Below are positions 1-9,989 of a stretch of 64,000 nucleotides of DNA, in pieces. Made by a program: the position numbers and the translations under genes. The stretch comes from Chryseobacterium sp. JUb7. GTDB lineage: Bacteria; Bacteroidota; Bacteroidia; Flavobacteriales; Weeksellaceae. Every line of letters starts with the position of its first letter. Within the stretch, counting starts at the first letter, position 1. Where the stretch lies: positions 124,001 to 188,000 of the forward strand of contig NZ_JANUFF010000008.1 in NCBI RefSeq assembly GCF_024806495.1, read 5' to 3'. The notes beneath the pieces were generated by a model. The model saw only the letters and a list, made by a program, of their open reading frames with translations, did no database searches and was not told the origin of the DNA.

Positions 1-3000
1 TCAATACAGTACTTACAGGATTAGGATAAATTACAATATCTGTCTCATTGATTGAATTCGCAACTTTTTGTTTAGAAATTCTGACTGTATAGTCTTCAAC
101 TTCACCATTCTGGAAGTTTACACAGTTGACCGGAATTCCATCTTTCTGTAAAGCGACTCTCATGACTACATACTGGTGATCTGTCATGCTGATAAAGGCA
201 TTCGAAGGTACAGAAAATGAAGTGCTTGCTGTCGGATTGGTATTAGGACCGTCAGCCATAATTCTTTCATCGATGTCGAAATATCCGTTTCTGTTGAAGT
301 CAATCCATATAGCCACTCCTGCATTAGCTCCTGAGCTTAAAGTTTTGTCAATGCTGATTTGATTTCCCGAAGACCCCTGAATCACTTCAATGAATTTTAA
401 CGGATTTCCTGTAAAATCAGAATAACTCGTTGCTGAAGTTTCATTTATCATTTCAGGCTTGCCATCTGGTTTTACAGTGACTTTTGAAATAAATTCTGTT
501 GCAGAATTTGTGGATGACATCTGACAGTAAATGACAGTAGGTGTTGTAAAATAGTAAGGCTCCGTGTAATGGGTACCTGTTCCGCTACAAACATTCGTTA
601 CCTGCATTTCATATTTATTAAGTTCTAATAATCCGGTGATGATATAGGTATTGGTATTTACCGGAATTGTTGTCCAGCTCGGAATTCCTACTTTTCTGTA
701 TCTTAAGATATAAGAAGTTCCCGGAAATGCATCCCAGATTACTTCAGCCGTTGTAGGCGTAAGTGCAGTGATAGTAAGTCCCGGAGGCGGAATTTCACAA
801 ACTCTGATCGTCGTAAATACTTTAGGATTCGACCATGCATTCGGAGTTGTTTCACCCACACAGATATTGGCTACCTGTACTTCATAAGTTTTGAATGAAC
901 TCAGATTCTGGATGGTATACGAGTTAGCTGGCGGCTGGGGAATGGCAGGCTGATTCCATGGGATTGTTCCTACTTCCCGCCATCTTAAAATGTAATTGGC
1001 ACTTGGTACAACAGGATTCCATGTCACAACTGCTGAATTAGAAGTGATATTACTTATCGTTACCGTTGGTGGAGTAGGATCACATCTTGTCTTAAATGTT
1101 TGTATCGGAGTATAGACACCGATTCCTGTGCTTCCGCAAACAGCAGCAACTCTCACTTCATACGTTGTAGCCGGTGTCAGACTGTTGATTGTTACCGGAG
1201 GATTTCCTCCCAAAACAGACAGGTTTAAAGTAGTCCAGGCAGATGCCGGTGTTGTCACGGGTCTGTATTCCAGAACAAAAGAGTTATTATTCGGAGAAAC
1301 AGCCCATCCTATGATAACCGAATTATGGGTTATGGCTGAAAATGCAGGATTTCCGGGTGTCGTATTGTTACATAGTCTTAGTTGTACTGCATAATCTTCA
1401 ACCTCACCGTTTGCAGCATCGGCGCACATAACGGGAGCACTTCCGCGTTTTAATACGACCCGCATTGTTGTTTTTAACGGACCTGTATACACTCCTGATG
1501 AAGGTACATTAAAGGAAGCTGTTACAGGAGTCGTAATACTTGAGGCTGAAGTCATTATTCTTTCAGCATCAGTGAAGATTCCGTCTCTGTCCCAGTCGAT
1601 CCATGCATAGACAGCATCTGCAAATGAAGTTCCTGTCCATGATTTTGAAACAGACAACTGATTGTTCAGAGAACCTATTTCTAAGTTAATCAATGTGGCA
1701 GGAGTATTATAACTGATATAATTAGTCTGAACCGATGTATTGTCCATTATCGGAAAATTAACCGGAGTGACTTTTACATTCGAAATATGATCATTAGTTC
1801 CTGTACCATTCATATTACAATAACTTAATGCAGGTGTTGTAAAGCTCAAACTAGGAGAGAAAGCTCCCTGAACACCTCCGCAAATCGTTGCCACCTGCAC
1901 CTGATAAGCCGTTTGCTCAGTAAGCATCGTAATGGTATGAAAACTCTGTCCTGCTGGTAATGTCAGACCGGCAGCATTCGGAAGCCATGCTCCTGCTGTT
2001 CCCTGTCTCCATCGGATAACATAGGTTGCGCTGGCAGCAGGCATCCATGAAACATAAGCTGTGCTGTGGGTAAGATTATTGACTGCGATATTGGTAGGCG
2101 GTACAGTTGTACAAGGTTGTAAATCTATGAATTTAACGTAATAATCTTCAACTTCACCATTACCGGTTAACGCTGTACAGGCATTGGCAGGCGTTAAAGA
2201 ATAAACCATCACACGCATTTTGATTTTACTGTTTCCTGTATAGGCATTAGCAGGAACATTAAAATTGGCAGTAACCGGAGTTGTACTGGAATATCCTAAA
2301 TTCATAATCCTTTCACCGCCCGGTGTCGTTGATGGGTTGTTGTTAAAGATTCCGTCACCGTTAAAATCGATCCATGCATTTGTAGTATAAGTTCCTGTAG
2401 CAATGGAACGTCCGACAGACAGTACATTATTCGCAGAACCCCGCAACAGCGTAATGGTTTTGGCCGGGTCTGTAGAATAATCGGTATAGGTCGTTGGTCC
2501 GGAAGTATTACTGGTTAAAGGGACATTGGTACCGATCATGGTGATATTACTGATATATCCATTGGTAACAGTTGCAGTCCCTGAGTTACAGTAAGTCAAG
2601 GCCGGAGTTGTAAAGCTCACAGGACCAGAAAATGCACCCTGCGTTCCACAGATGGTAGCGATCTCTACTTCGTACTGAGTGGTTTCTGTAAGACCGGGAA
2701 GGGTGACATTATTAGTAAAAGGAGTATTGACATTAATAGTCTGCCATGCTCCGGAAGGTAATACTCTATATCTCACGACATAGGTGGCATTTGCCGTAGC
2801 TGCCCACGAGACATTCGCTGATGTTGTGGTCATATTATTAACCGTAATATTAGCTGGAGGAGTATTGGTACATGGTGGTAAAGCGGTGCCGACTAGCTGT
2901 ACTTTCGGAAGAACATTATATCTGCTTATTGCGGTAGGTGGATCTACAGGATCCGGATTTGTTGTGGCATTGTAATAAATCATTCCTCGGTTTGCCCCCG

Positions 3001-4327
3001 CAGAATAACTTCCCCAATTGGCTGTACAGGATGATCCCGCAGCATTTTCATCCACACCGATCACTATATTGCTTACTCCGTCCCATAGGAATGGTGTGCT
3101 TAAAGGTACTTCCACCCATGTTCCCGCAGTCATTGCCGGTAGAGTCCCGGAATACACCTGGGTTAAATTTGCAGAAGGTACCCAGCTTGTCGTGTTTGCA
3201 AAATCGGTTTGTGAAGTATTCCCCATATACACTACCCATTGGTTGTAAGTGGCCTGGGTAGTCGTCGTGGATACAAAAAATTTAACGGATGTTATCGAAT
3301 TGTTGGTTCCTACTGCGGCTGCAATTTCCGGTGCCAGATAAATCTGTTGTGAATAATTAAATGCAGAGCACGAATAAACAGGCAAAAAGGCATGAGTAGC
3401 AGTACCGCCACCGATTTGTCCGGGTGTAAACGGAGCTCCGGCAACCCAAAGTGATTTGTCGGTAGCCGAACAGACCGATCTTACCCACCAGTAATAGGTT
3501 GTTCCGGCAATAAGTAAGCTTAGGTTAGCTGTTGTTCCGGATGCCGCTGTTCCGGGAGTTGCCGCAACAGGAGGAGTATTCGTGGTGGTGTAATAATATT
3601 CATATCCATTGGCTGGAGCAGGAGCCGGGGCAAGTGGTGCGGTCCAGTTTATCGTTCCTGAATTAGGCGCAATATTGGTCGCCGGTAGAGTAGTAGGTTC
3701 AAAGCATGAAGGTGCCTGAATCACCTGTACTTCATCCAGCAGAATATCATCATAAAAATCCCCACCGCCGGCAACATCTTTATCAACCGTGAATTTTAAC
3801 TGAATGGTGGTTCCTACATAGCTTGCCGCCAGAGGAATTCCTACGGTTCTCCATTCGGGGTGATTGGTATTGCTGGACCAGATCTGCACCCATCCGCTGC
3901 CGTTATTCACTTCAAGCTTCAGTTGATTGTTTTCTGCTGCGGGTACTGTTCCGTTAAGTCCTGTTAAATGATCTTTAAACCATTCGAATTTAACATAAGG
4001 ATTTGCCAGTCCTGTTAAATTAATCTGTGGGCTGATTAGCTCTACAGTGTGTTCGTTAGCAAGTGGGGTAGACGCATCAACCCATGCAAAAGTTCCTGCC
4101 GGCTTGCCGCCATTTCCGGTTGCTCCATATCCTGCAGCTCCTGTAAATTTCCATTTTACATTCGTACTGGTAGATGTGGAAGTGGGATTCTGATTGACCC
4201 AGCATGCTGGAAGTCCGCCGGTACTGAATGACTGTAAAAACGGTACCGGCAGTGGGGCGCATGTCTGTCCTGAGACAGATAAGGCAAAAGCCATTAAAAA
4301 ACTGATAATAAGTAAAGTTTTTCTCAT
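1..4327 (-). CDS. T9SS-exported fibronectin-III / GEVEDY multidomain protein (C-terminus cut by window edge)
   Basis: Secreted or cell-surface protein of unknown ligand. Reading from the ATG at 4327, residues 1-20 form a signal peptide (MRKTLLIISFLMAFALSVSG). A MAM/lectin-like jelly-roll segment follows (about residues 25-205), then roughly six fibronectin type III modules rich in repeated TYVVRYR/EVQVATICG strands. Three GEVEDY-type domains are interleaved, with NGEVEDY motifs encoded near 2140, 1391 and 110. The last readable residues, IVIYPNPVSTVL, are the start of a type A T9SS C-terminal sorting domain in the same frame as the ATG, so only about 60-70 residues are missing. At least 1442 codons are present. 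Fn3 and GEVEDY modules are typical of adhesins or matrix proteins of gliding and secreting flavobacteria; the specific role is not visible. I checked frame agreement at both ends but did not translate every codon. Confidence 0.88.
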   Translation of the reverse strand, partial: MRKTLLIISFLMAFALSVSGQTCAPLPVPFLQSFSTGGLPACWVNQNPTSTSTSTNVKWKFTGAAGYGATGNGGKPAGTFAWVDASTPLANEHTVELISPQINLTGLANPYVKFEWFKDHLTGLNGTVPAAENNQLKLEVNNGSGWVQIWSSNTNHPEWRTVGIPLAASYVGTTIQLKFTVDKDVAGGGDFYDDILLDEVQVIQAPSCFEPTTLPATNIAPNSGTINWTAPLAPAPAPANGYEYYYTTTNTPPVAATPGTAASGTTANLSLLIAGTTYYWWVRSVCSATDKSLWVAGAPFTPGQIGGGTATHAFLPVYSCSAFNYSQQIYLAPEIAAAVGTNNSITSVKFFVSTTTTQATYNQWVVYMGNTSQTDFANTTSWVPSANLTQVYSGTLPAMTAGTWVEVPLSTPFLWDGVSNIVIGVDENAAGSSCTANWGSYSAGANRGMIYYNATTNPDPVDPPTAISRYNVLPKVQLVGTALPPCTNTPPANITVNNMTTTSANVSWAATANATYVVRYRVLPSGAWQTINVNTPFTNNVTLPGLTETTQYEVEIATICGTQGAFSGPVSFTTPALTYCNSGTATVTNGYISNITMIGTNVPLTSNTSGPTTYTDYSTDPAKTITLLRGSANNVLSVGRSIATGTYTTNAWIDFNGDGIFNNNPSTTPGGERIMNLGYSSTTPVTANFNVPANAYTGNSKIKMRVMVYSLTPANACTALTGNGEVEDYYVKFIDLQPCTTVPPTNIAVNNLTHSTAYVSWMPAASATYVIRWRQGTAGAWLPNAAGLTLPAGQSFHTITMLTEQTAYQVQVATICGGVQGAFSPSLSFTTPALSYCNMNGTGTNDHISNVKVTPVNFPIMDNTSVQTNYISYNTPATLINLEIGSLNNQLSVSKSWTGTSFADAVYAWIDWDRDGIFTDAERIMTSASSITTPVTASFNVPSSGVYTGPLKTTMRVVLKRGSAPVMCADAANGEVEDYAVQLRLCNNTTPGNPAFSAITHNSVIIGWAVSPNNNSFVLEYRPVTTPASAWTTLNLSVLGGNPPVTINSLTPATTYEVRVAAVCGSTGIGVYTPIQTFKTRCDPTPPTVTISNITSNSAVVTWNPVVPSANYILRWREVGTIPWNQPAIPQPPANSYTIQNLSSFKTYEVQVANICVGETTPNAWSNPKVFTTIRVCEIPPPGLTITALTPTTAEVIWDAFPGTSYILRYRKVGIPSWTTIPVNTNTYIITGLLELNKYEMQVTNVCSGTGTHYTEPYYFTTPTVIYCQMSSTNSATEFISKVTVKPDGKPEMINETSATSYSDFTGNPLKFIEVIQGSSGNQISIDKTLSSGANAGVAIWIDFNRNGYFDIDERIMADGPNTNPTASTSFSVPSNAFISMTDHQYVVMRVALQKDGIPVNCVNFQNGEVEDYTVRISKQKVANSINETDIVIYPNPVSTVL

Positions 4328-4800
4328 ATATTATTTATTTAAGGATAGTCAAAAAATATAAACCACTTAGCAATTTGTAATATTGTTAAGCGCAGATAAA
4401 ATATACCCTGTTTTTCAGAATATTATCGCGTATAAAATATCACTATATGGTGATATTAAACCGCAGCGATTATTTGAACCAATTTTATGATAATTAAACT
4501 TTTTAAGTTTTAATTTAATATGATGAATAAAGTAGGTTATTCGTTTAAATTGGTTGAAGTACAATTAAAAACAAATGCCACAAGACTTTAAATTTTCTTG
4601 CAGTAAGGATATTCTATATTAAAGATGATTTTATAGCAATTTTAAAATCATTGAAATTTGTAATAAAGTTATAGTCTGAGTATAACGTAATAGCCTAATT
4701 GATTGTGGAATTTTTTCATTTTGGAATTGGATTTTTTTAAAATTTTATATAATTACTAATATAAAGGTAAAAATAATTTAATAAAATTTTAATATTACTA
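4328..4800. other. AT-rich intergenic region between divergent genes
   Basis: Very AT-rich spacer separating the minus-strand T9SS protein from the plus-strand LuxR-type regulator. It must hold the promoter of the large secreted protein: a TATATTTTTTG run just upstream of its ATG is close to, but not an exact match for, the TAnnTTTG box. I see no ORF, RNA gene or clear repeat here. Confidence 0.5.
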
Positions 4801-4808
4801 TACTTTTG
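4801..4808 (+). promoter_or_regulatory. -7 box TACTTTTG of the LuxR-type regulator
   Basis: Exact match to the Bacteroidota TAnnTTTG -7 element, 40 bp upstream of the ATG at 4848. A TTG inside it would open a longer reading frame, but that TTG is part of the promoter, so translation should start at 4848. No convincing -33 TTG at the expected distance. Confidence 0.55.
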
Positions 4809-4847
4809 TATAGTTTTGATACTAAGTTTTATCAGATCAAAATTTGT

Positions 4848-5591
4848 ATGAATGAGATTATAAATTCACTTTGGAAAGATAGCCATTCAAAAGGAAAAAA
4901 TGTTTCAAAACAATACCTTGAAGTACTTAAAGTGCTTGCCAGAAGCAGTTTTGGCTGTATTTACATAGTGGATCTGAAAAAAGAAAAAATCGAATTTATT
5001 TCACAAAACCCATACCTTTTTTCAGGATTAAAATCTGTGGAGGTCGAAAAATTAGGATATAATTTTTATCGTCAATACACCAAAACAGAGGATCTTGAAA
5101 TTCTCAGAAAAGTGAATACTTCAGGATTCAAATTCTTTGAATGCCTTCCCGCTGAAGAAAAAACATCCCACACGATTACTTATGATTTCCATATTAAAAA
5201 TACGAATAATATCGATGTACTGATCAACCATAAGCTTACACCTATAGAATTGTGTGAAGAAGGAAATATTTCCAAAATTGTATGTGTCGTTTCTTATTCT
5301 CTTAAACGTACGGCTGGAAATATTCGTATTGTGTCGGAGACATCAGATGTTTTGTGGCATTATAATCTGAGTACCGGAAAATGGCAGGAAGAATTTAAAG
5401 TTTCACTAAAGCCACGAGAAAGAGAGATTATCAGACTTTATCTTCGGGGGTTAACCATCGAAGAGATTGCTGAAGAACTTTTTGTTTCTGCCAGTACAGT
5501 TAAGTTTCACAGAAGTAAGTTATTTGAAAAAATAGGAGTGAATAATATAACAGAAGCAATATCGTATGTTGTAGAGAATAAATTAATTTGA
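4848..5591 (+). CDS. LuxR-family (NarL/FixJ-type HTH) transcriptional regulator with PAS-like N-terminus
   Basis: Cytoplasmic DNA-binding regulator. The C-terminal ~60 residues form a LuxR-type helix-turn-helix: LKPREREIIRLYLRGLTIEE followed by IAEELFVSASTVKFHRSKLF, with the usual LTxREREIL-like entry and TVKxHR recognition helix. The first ~170 residues look like a PAS-type sensor (GCIYIVDLKKEKIEFISQNP is typical of the first PAS strands) and no receiver aspartate is evident, so the input signal is unknown. PAS-LuxR regulators of this size are common in Chryseobacterium. The frame is open back to a TTG at 4806, but that codon overlaps a TAnnTTTG promoter box, so I place the start at ATG 4848 (247 aa). 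It stands alone, convergent with the DUF4468 gene across an inverted-repeat element. Confidence 0.8.
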   Translation: MNEIINSLWKDSHSKGKNVSKQYLEVLKVLARSSFGCIYIVDLKKEKIEFISQNPYLFSGLKSVEVEKLGYNFYRQYTKTEDLEILRKVNTSGFKFFECLPAEEKTSHTITYDFHIKNTNNIDVLINHKLTPIELCEEGNISKIVCVVSYSLKRTAGNIRIVSETSDVLWHYNLSTGKWQEEFKVSLKPREREIIRLYLRGLTIEEIAEELFVSASTVKFHRSKLFEKIGVNNITEAISYVVENKLI

Positions 5592-5699
5592 GAATTACTA
5601 CAATCGTTATCATTAAACCAATAATTCTCAAAAAACTAAGTGTATATCTGAAGTTAGTTTGGACAAATCTGATCATTATGTATAAATATACTTTCAATT

Positions 5700-5882
5700 A
5701 ACCCGTTGTGCATTTTAATTTGTTTTCGTCACTTCGATACGATTTTTGAAAAAAATCGTATCGAGAAGTTTGTAATTTTGAAGATGAATTTGTTCTAGAT
5801 ACATTTTTTATCCACTTTGTTATGAAAAAACACTCGAACCGACTAATCTAATACCAAAATTTCGCAAAATGCACAACGGGTT
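5700..5882. repeat. MITE-like element: 17-bp perfect terminal inverted repeats enclosing a hairpin
   Basis: Bases 5700-5716 (AACCCGTTGTGCATTTT) are the exact reverse complement of 5866-5882. Inside is a 13-bp perfect hairpin, 5735-5747 paired with 5751-5763 (CGATACGATTTTT, loop GAA). There is no coding capacity. The 183-bp unit sits between two convergent genes, consistent with a non-autonomous mobile or REP/BIME-like element. No flanking target-site duplication is obvious (left flank ...TTCAATT, right flank TTTACTT). The inner hairpin could also act as a transcription stop for the convergent pair. Confidence 0.55.
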
Positions 5883-5899
5883 TTTACTTTATGAATATA

Positions 5900-6493
5900 T
5901 TACCAGTCATTTACCTTCTTTGATTTCTCAAGAATCTCATTAATCAATGAGTTAAAATGAGTATTGAGTGCATTATAAGATTCTTCCGAAGTTACTTCTC
6001 CATTCTTCTCAAAAATCGAAGTTCTGGCATTTTTTTCTTTGCTTAGTTTCAAATAGGCCCAGCCTTCATCCCATCCGGATTTATAATCACCCTGATACCA
6101 TCTTCTGCATTCAAAAGTAGGACTGTTAATGCGTATCTTATTATCTTTAAAGAGAATATTTATGGTGTAAGATACATCGTACTTCATGGTTGCTTTTCCT
6201 ATCAGAAGAGGGTTGAGCTTATACTTGTGAGGGATCACTTTTTCTTCGTAACCTTTTACGGTAATACTTTCACCTTCTACCAGACTTAAAACATTTTTAG
6301 GATCTTTATACATGGTGGATAGAGCATTTAATACATTTCTGTACAAATCTTTTTGCTTTGTGTTAGGAACATCAATCACAACATAATCAGTGTTGTCATT
6401 AGATACAAACCCCTTGGGCGTTAATATAAAATATTGAGAAAAAAATGATTGAGAAAAAATCATCAGGGCGATGATATTTAATAGTTTTTTCAT
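5900..6493 (-). CDS. DUF4468 domain-containing exported protein
   Basis: Function unknown. Residues 1-20 are a signal peptide (MKKLLNIIALMIFSQSFFSQ). The remainder matches the pattern of Bacteroidota DUF4468 proteins, which have a TBP-like fold: a short N-terminal strand, the YVVIDVPNTKQKDLYRNVLN helix entry, a central beta region (SYTINILFKDNKIRI) and a C-terminal helix. The open frame extends upstream to 6565, but the signal peptide places the real start at ATG 6493 (197 aa). Monocistronic; its stop lies 18 bp from the inverted-repeat element. Family assignment is from the overall pattern and is moderately certain. Confidence 0.65.
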   Translation of the reverse strand: MKKLLNIIALMIFSQSFFSQYFILTPKGFVSNDNTDYVVIDVPNTKQKDLYRNVLNALSTMYKDPKNVLSLVEGESITVKGYEEKVIPHKYKLNPLLIGKATMKYDVSYTINILFKDNKIRINSPTFECRRWYQGDYKSGWDEGWAYLKLSKEKNARTSIFEKNGEVTSEESYNALNTHFNSLINEILEKSKKVNDW

Positions 6494-6923
6494 GAATAAA
6501 CGGACTTTGGTTATTAATTTTTGAAGTAAATAAAATTTAAATTTGATGAACACAAAGCATACCATTTGATGGATTAATGAAAAATAAGCTTCAAATTACC
6601 TAAAAACAGGTATTAAATTAACTTGTTTTCGTTAAAAATGATAAAATTTATACAAATAGTTTCAGGAGTTATTTAATTTTTACAGCTGGAAAATCATTAA
6701 GGTGAAAAATGATGAAGACTTAGAGCTTCCCTAAGTTTAAAGATTTTATCTAAAGTAAAATATAGACTTTCTATACTCGCTTTGAATTGTATTCTTTAAT
6801 GAACAATTATCATCAGTTATAAAACAAATAATATTTATAAAATTTGTAAATTGCAGTAATAACGAGAATTTTAATCATTGATTTTTTCAAAACACAGTAA
6901 AATTTTCTCACCAAATCATCAGC
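6494..6923. other. intergenic region, nothing recognised
   Basis: AT-rich spacer between divergent genes (DUF4468 minus, AraC regulator plus). No ORF with convincing composition, no RNA gene and no exact TAnnTTTG box near either start was seen. Confidence 0.5.
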
Positions 6924-7799
6924 ATGATCACCTACGAAAATTTGCATGATACGCTATCTTTTTACAACATCGATTGCCGGCAGTCTTATTACATATCATC
7001 CGGAAAACATATTTTTGAATTTCCCAGAACCTCTTTCAGGATGGATTATTACGCCTTATGTATTTGTACGGCAGGCGAAATAGAAATTAAGATCGATCTA
7101 GAAACCTATCAGCTGAAAACACACAGTTTTCTTATTGCTGCACCATCCACGATCGTCAGATTTCTGAAAACAAGCGATGATTTTAAAATGAAACTGCTGT
7201 TTTTTGATAAAAATTTTCTGATCAAAAATATTTCAAATCCTTTTATTATCGAAAAAATGAACCTATTTTGCAAAGGTTCCTACAGTATCATTAAAACAGC
7301 GGCTAAGAATTCCTTATTGCTACAGAATTTATTGGATTACCTTAAAGAAAAATCTGAAAAACAGGGGAAATTTACAGAGGAAATTATTCGGACCATTATT
7401 TTTAATATTCTGTTGGAGACAGCAGAAATTGTCGAAAAAGAAAGTGAAAATAGTCTGGAAAAAGATGGTAATAAAGATATTTTTCTAAAATTTACAAAAT
7501 TGATCCGAGAAAATATAAGACATCAGAAAACCGTTCAGTATTATGCTGATCAGCTTTTTGTGTCCAATAAATATCTTATCGAAATCATTAAGAAAGCAAG
7601 CGGTAAAACCCCTCATCAGGTGATTGACGAAACCCTTTTGAAAGAAGCTTTTGTCATGCTTGGAAACCCTGAGGTCACGATATCCGAAATAGCTTTTGAA
7701 CTTCAGTTCAACTCTGCCTCTGCTTTCGGACGTTTTTTTAAAAAACATACGCTCATTTCTCCTTCGGAATACCGGATCAGAGAAAATATTCAGAGTTGA
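6924..7799 (+). CDS. AraC-family transcriptional regulator (probable regulator of the adjacent oleate hydratase)
   Basis: DNA-binding regulator. Residues 1-~170 form a cupin-like sensing domain (FRMDYYALCICTAGEIEIKI). The C-terminal ~100 residues carry two helix-turn-helix motifs: VQYYADQLFVSNKYLIEIIK and VTISEIAFELQFNSASAFGR, the latter followed by FFKKHTLISPSEYR, the canonical AraC signature. The start ATG at 6924 lies in an A/T-rich leader. The gene is co-directional with oleate hydratase 87 bp downstream, so regulation of that fatty-acid enzyme is a fair inference. Effector unknown. Confidence 0.85.
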   Translation: MITYENLHDTLSFYNIDCRQSYYISSGKHIFEFPRTSFRMDYYALCICTAGEIEIKIDLETYQLKTHSFLIAAPSTIVRFLKTSDDFKMKLLFFDKNFLIKNISNPFIIEKMNLFCKGSYSIIKTAAKNSLLLQNLLDYLKEKSEKQGKFTEEIIRTIIFNILLETAEIVEKESENSLEKDGNKDIFLKFTKLIRENIRHQKTVQYYADQLFVSNKYLIEIIKKASGKTPHQVIDETLLKEAFVMLGNPEVTISEIAFELQFNSASAFGRFFKKHTLISPSEYRIRENIQS

Positions 7800-7886
7800 G
7801 AATTTGGGGATGATAATTCTGACATTGGGGATATATATCGCCTTATGAATACGAGTACCTTTATATTGTTCAAAAAACAAAACAAA

Positions 7887-9827
7887 ATGAGTACGATCAA
7901 TTCAAAATTCGAAAATGTTTTAAATGCTTCTGAGCAGTTTGGAAAAATAAATCATGAACCCGATTCAAGCAAAGAGGTTCAGATTAATACTCCCGAAAAA
8001 ACAATGCCCTTCTCCGATCAGATAGGCAACTATCAGCGAAACAAAGGGATTCCTGTACAATCTTATGACAATTCCAAAATTTATATTGTGGGCAGTGGAA
8101 TTGCCGGAATGTCGGCCGCCTATTATTTTATCCGCGACGGTCATGTACCCGGAAAAAACATCATATTTCTGGATCAGCTTAATATAGAAGGAGGTTCGCT
8201 GGATGGCGCCGGTAATGCAGAAGAAGGCTATATTATCCGTGGGGGAAGAGAAATGGATATGACCTATGAAAATCTTTGGGATATATTTCAGGATATTCCG
8301 GCACTGGAACTTCCTGCGCCATACAGTGTATTGGATGAATACCGTCTGGTAAATGATAATGATCCTAATTATTCTAAAGCCAGACTGATTCATAATCAGG
8401 GACAGATTCAGGATTTCAGTAAATTCGGACTTGAGAAAAAAGATCAGTTGGCTATTATTAAACTTCTGCTGAAGAAAAAAGAAGAGCTCGACGACCTCAG
8501 CATTGAAGATTATTTTGCAGAATCATTTCTGAACAGTAATTTCTGGTTTTTCTGGCGTTCTATGTTTGCTTTTGAAAACTGGCATTCTTTGCTGGAACTG
8601 AAGTTATATATGCACCGATTTTTACATGCAATTGACGGAATGAAGGATTTCTCATGTCTTGTTTTCCCAAAATACAATCAATATGATACGTTTGTTACTC
8701 CTTTAAAAAACTTCTTAGTGGAAAAAGGTGTACAGATACAGTTTAATACACTGGTTAAAGATCTTGATATTCAAATCAATACCGAAGGAAAAAAAGTAGA
8801 AGGAATTATTACCGAACAGAATGGTGAAGAAGTTAAAATACCTGTCGGAAAAGATGATTATGTAATTATTACCACCGGTTCTATGACCGAAAGTACTTTC
8901 TATGGAGATAATACTACAGCTCCGGAAATCACTTTGAGCAATGGCAGTGCCGGAGAAAGCGCCGGATGGAAACTCTGGAAAAATCTTGCGGCAAAATCTG
9001 AAGTTTTCGGTAAACCTGAAAAATTCTGTGGCAATATCAAAAAATCCGCCTGGGAATCTGCTACACTGACCTGTCGACCTTCTGCATTTACAGAGAAATT
9101 AAAAGAATTGTGTGTCAATGATCCTTATTCCGGAAGAACGGCGACCGGAGGTATTGTTACCATTACGGACTCCAATTGGGTCATGAGTTTTACCTGCAAC
9201 AGACAGCCCCATTTTCCTACTCAGCCGGATGATATTCTGGTGGTTTGGGTATATGCTCTTCTGATGGATAAAGAAGGAAACCACATTAAAAAAACAATGC
9301 CGGAATGTACAGGAAATGAAATTCTTGCAGAATTGAGCTATCATCTCGGCATCACAGATCAGCTGGATAATGTGGTTGAAAATACGATTGTACGTACTTC
9401 TTTCATGCCTTATATTACGTCTATGTTTATGCCGAGAGCACAGGGAGACCGCCCGAGAGTGGTTCCGGAAGGATGTACCAATTTAGGGTTGGTGGGACAG
9501 TTTATAGAAACCAATAATGATGTAGTATTCACAATGGAAAGTTCTGTGAGAACTGCAAGAATAGCAGTTTACAGTCTTTTGAACCTTAATAAACAGGTTC
9601 CAGACATCAACCCGTTGCAATATGATATCCGACATTTACTGAAAGCTACTCAGGCTCTGAACGATTATAAACCGTTTTTAGGAGAAGGTATTTTGAGAAA
9701 AGTACTGAAAGGAACCTACTTTGAACATATACTTGTCAATCGTCCTGAAGAAAAAGAAGAGCATGAATCTTTCTTTATGGAGCAGATCGGTAAAGTACAG
9801 GATTGGGTAAAAGGAATTAAGGCATAA
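7887..9827 (+). CDS. ohyA: oleate hydratase (FAD-dependent, MCRA family)
   Basis: Adds water to the cis-9 double bond of oleate, giving 10-hydroxystearate; a flavoprotein of the myosin-cross-reactive-antigen family that acts on host- or membrane-derived unsaturated fatty acids. From ATG 7887 the protein has 646 residues, the length I recall for the Elizabethkingia meningoseptica enzyme. The FAD-binding [13 protein letters not shown] is at 69-81, RGGREMD contains catalytic E122, Y241 lies in LKLYMHRF, and T436/N438 of the carboxylate site lie in FTCNRQPHF. An upstream in-frame start at 7845 would add a 14-residue extension not seen in relatives, so I prefer 7887. A Rho-independent terminator follows at 9851. 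An AraC regulator precedes it. Confidence 0.96.
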   Translation: MSTINSKFENVLNASEQFGKINHEPDSSKEVQINTPEKTMPFSDQIGNYQRNKGIPVQSYDNSKIYIVGSGIAGMSAAYYFIRDGHVPGKNIIFLDQLNIEGGSLDGAGNAEEGYIIRGGREMDMTYENLWDIFQDIPALELPAPYSVLDEYRLVNDNDPNYSKARLIHNQGQIQDFSKFGLEKKDQLAIIKLLLKKKEELDDLSIEDYFAESFLNSNFWFFWRSMFAFENWHSLLELKLYMHRFLHAIDGMKDFSCLVFPKYNQYDTFVTPLKNFLVEKGVQIQFNTLVKDLDIQINTEGKKVEGIITEQNGEEVKIPVGKDDYVIITTGSMTESTFYGDNTTAPEITLSNGSAGESAGWKLWKNLAAKSEVFGKPEKFCGNIKKSAWESATLTCRPSAFTEKLKELCVNDPYSGRTATGGIVTITDSNWVMSFTCNRQPHFPTQPDDILVVWVYALLMDKEGNHIKKTMPECTGNEILAELSYHLGITDQLDNVVENTIVRTSFMPYITSMFMPRAQGDRPRVVPEGCTNLGLVGQFIETNNDVVFTMESSVRTARIAVYSLLNLNKQVPDINPLQYDIRHLLKATQALNDYKPFLGEGILRKVLKGTYFEHILVNRPEEKEEHESFFMEQIGKVQDWVKGIKA

Positions 9828-9850
9828 CATCTTACCTGTCACCTATTATT

Positions 9851-9892
9851 AAAAAGAGAATTTGTAGTCCCTGCATTTTCTCTTTTTATTTT
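9851..9892 (+). terminator. Rho-independent terminator of ohyA
   Basis: 10-bp perfect stem: 9851-9860 AAAAAGAGAA pairs with 9878-9887 TTCTCTTTTT, followed by a T-rich run. Confidence 0.75.
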
Positions 9893-9907
9893 TAATCAGT
9901 TTTAATA

Positions 9908-9953
9908 TAAAAAAAAACGAAGAAGCCTGGAAAGAAAATCCGGACTTCTTCTG
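9908..9953 (-). terminator. Rho-independent terminator of the Oar-like receptor gene
   Basis: On the minus strand a GAAGAAG...CTTCTTC hairpin (arms 9919-9925 and 9946-9952, extended by GG/CC pairs) is followed by a run of about ten T (A-run at 9909-9917 on the plus strand). It lies about 40 bp beyond the stop codon at 9990. Confidence 0.75.
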
Positions 9954-9989
9954 AAAGAATCTATAGTAAGTATAAATGAAAGACAATAA

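Noticed and set aside
1128..3261. Plus-strand frames inside the first 4.3 kb
   Set aside because: Shadows of the minus-strand Fn3/GEVEDY gene, whose frame links its ATG to the YPNP sorting signal.
4806..4847. Upstream TTG start of the LuxR-type gene
   Set aside because: The TTG is the last part of a TAnnTTTG promoter box, so it would not be transcribed.
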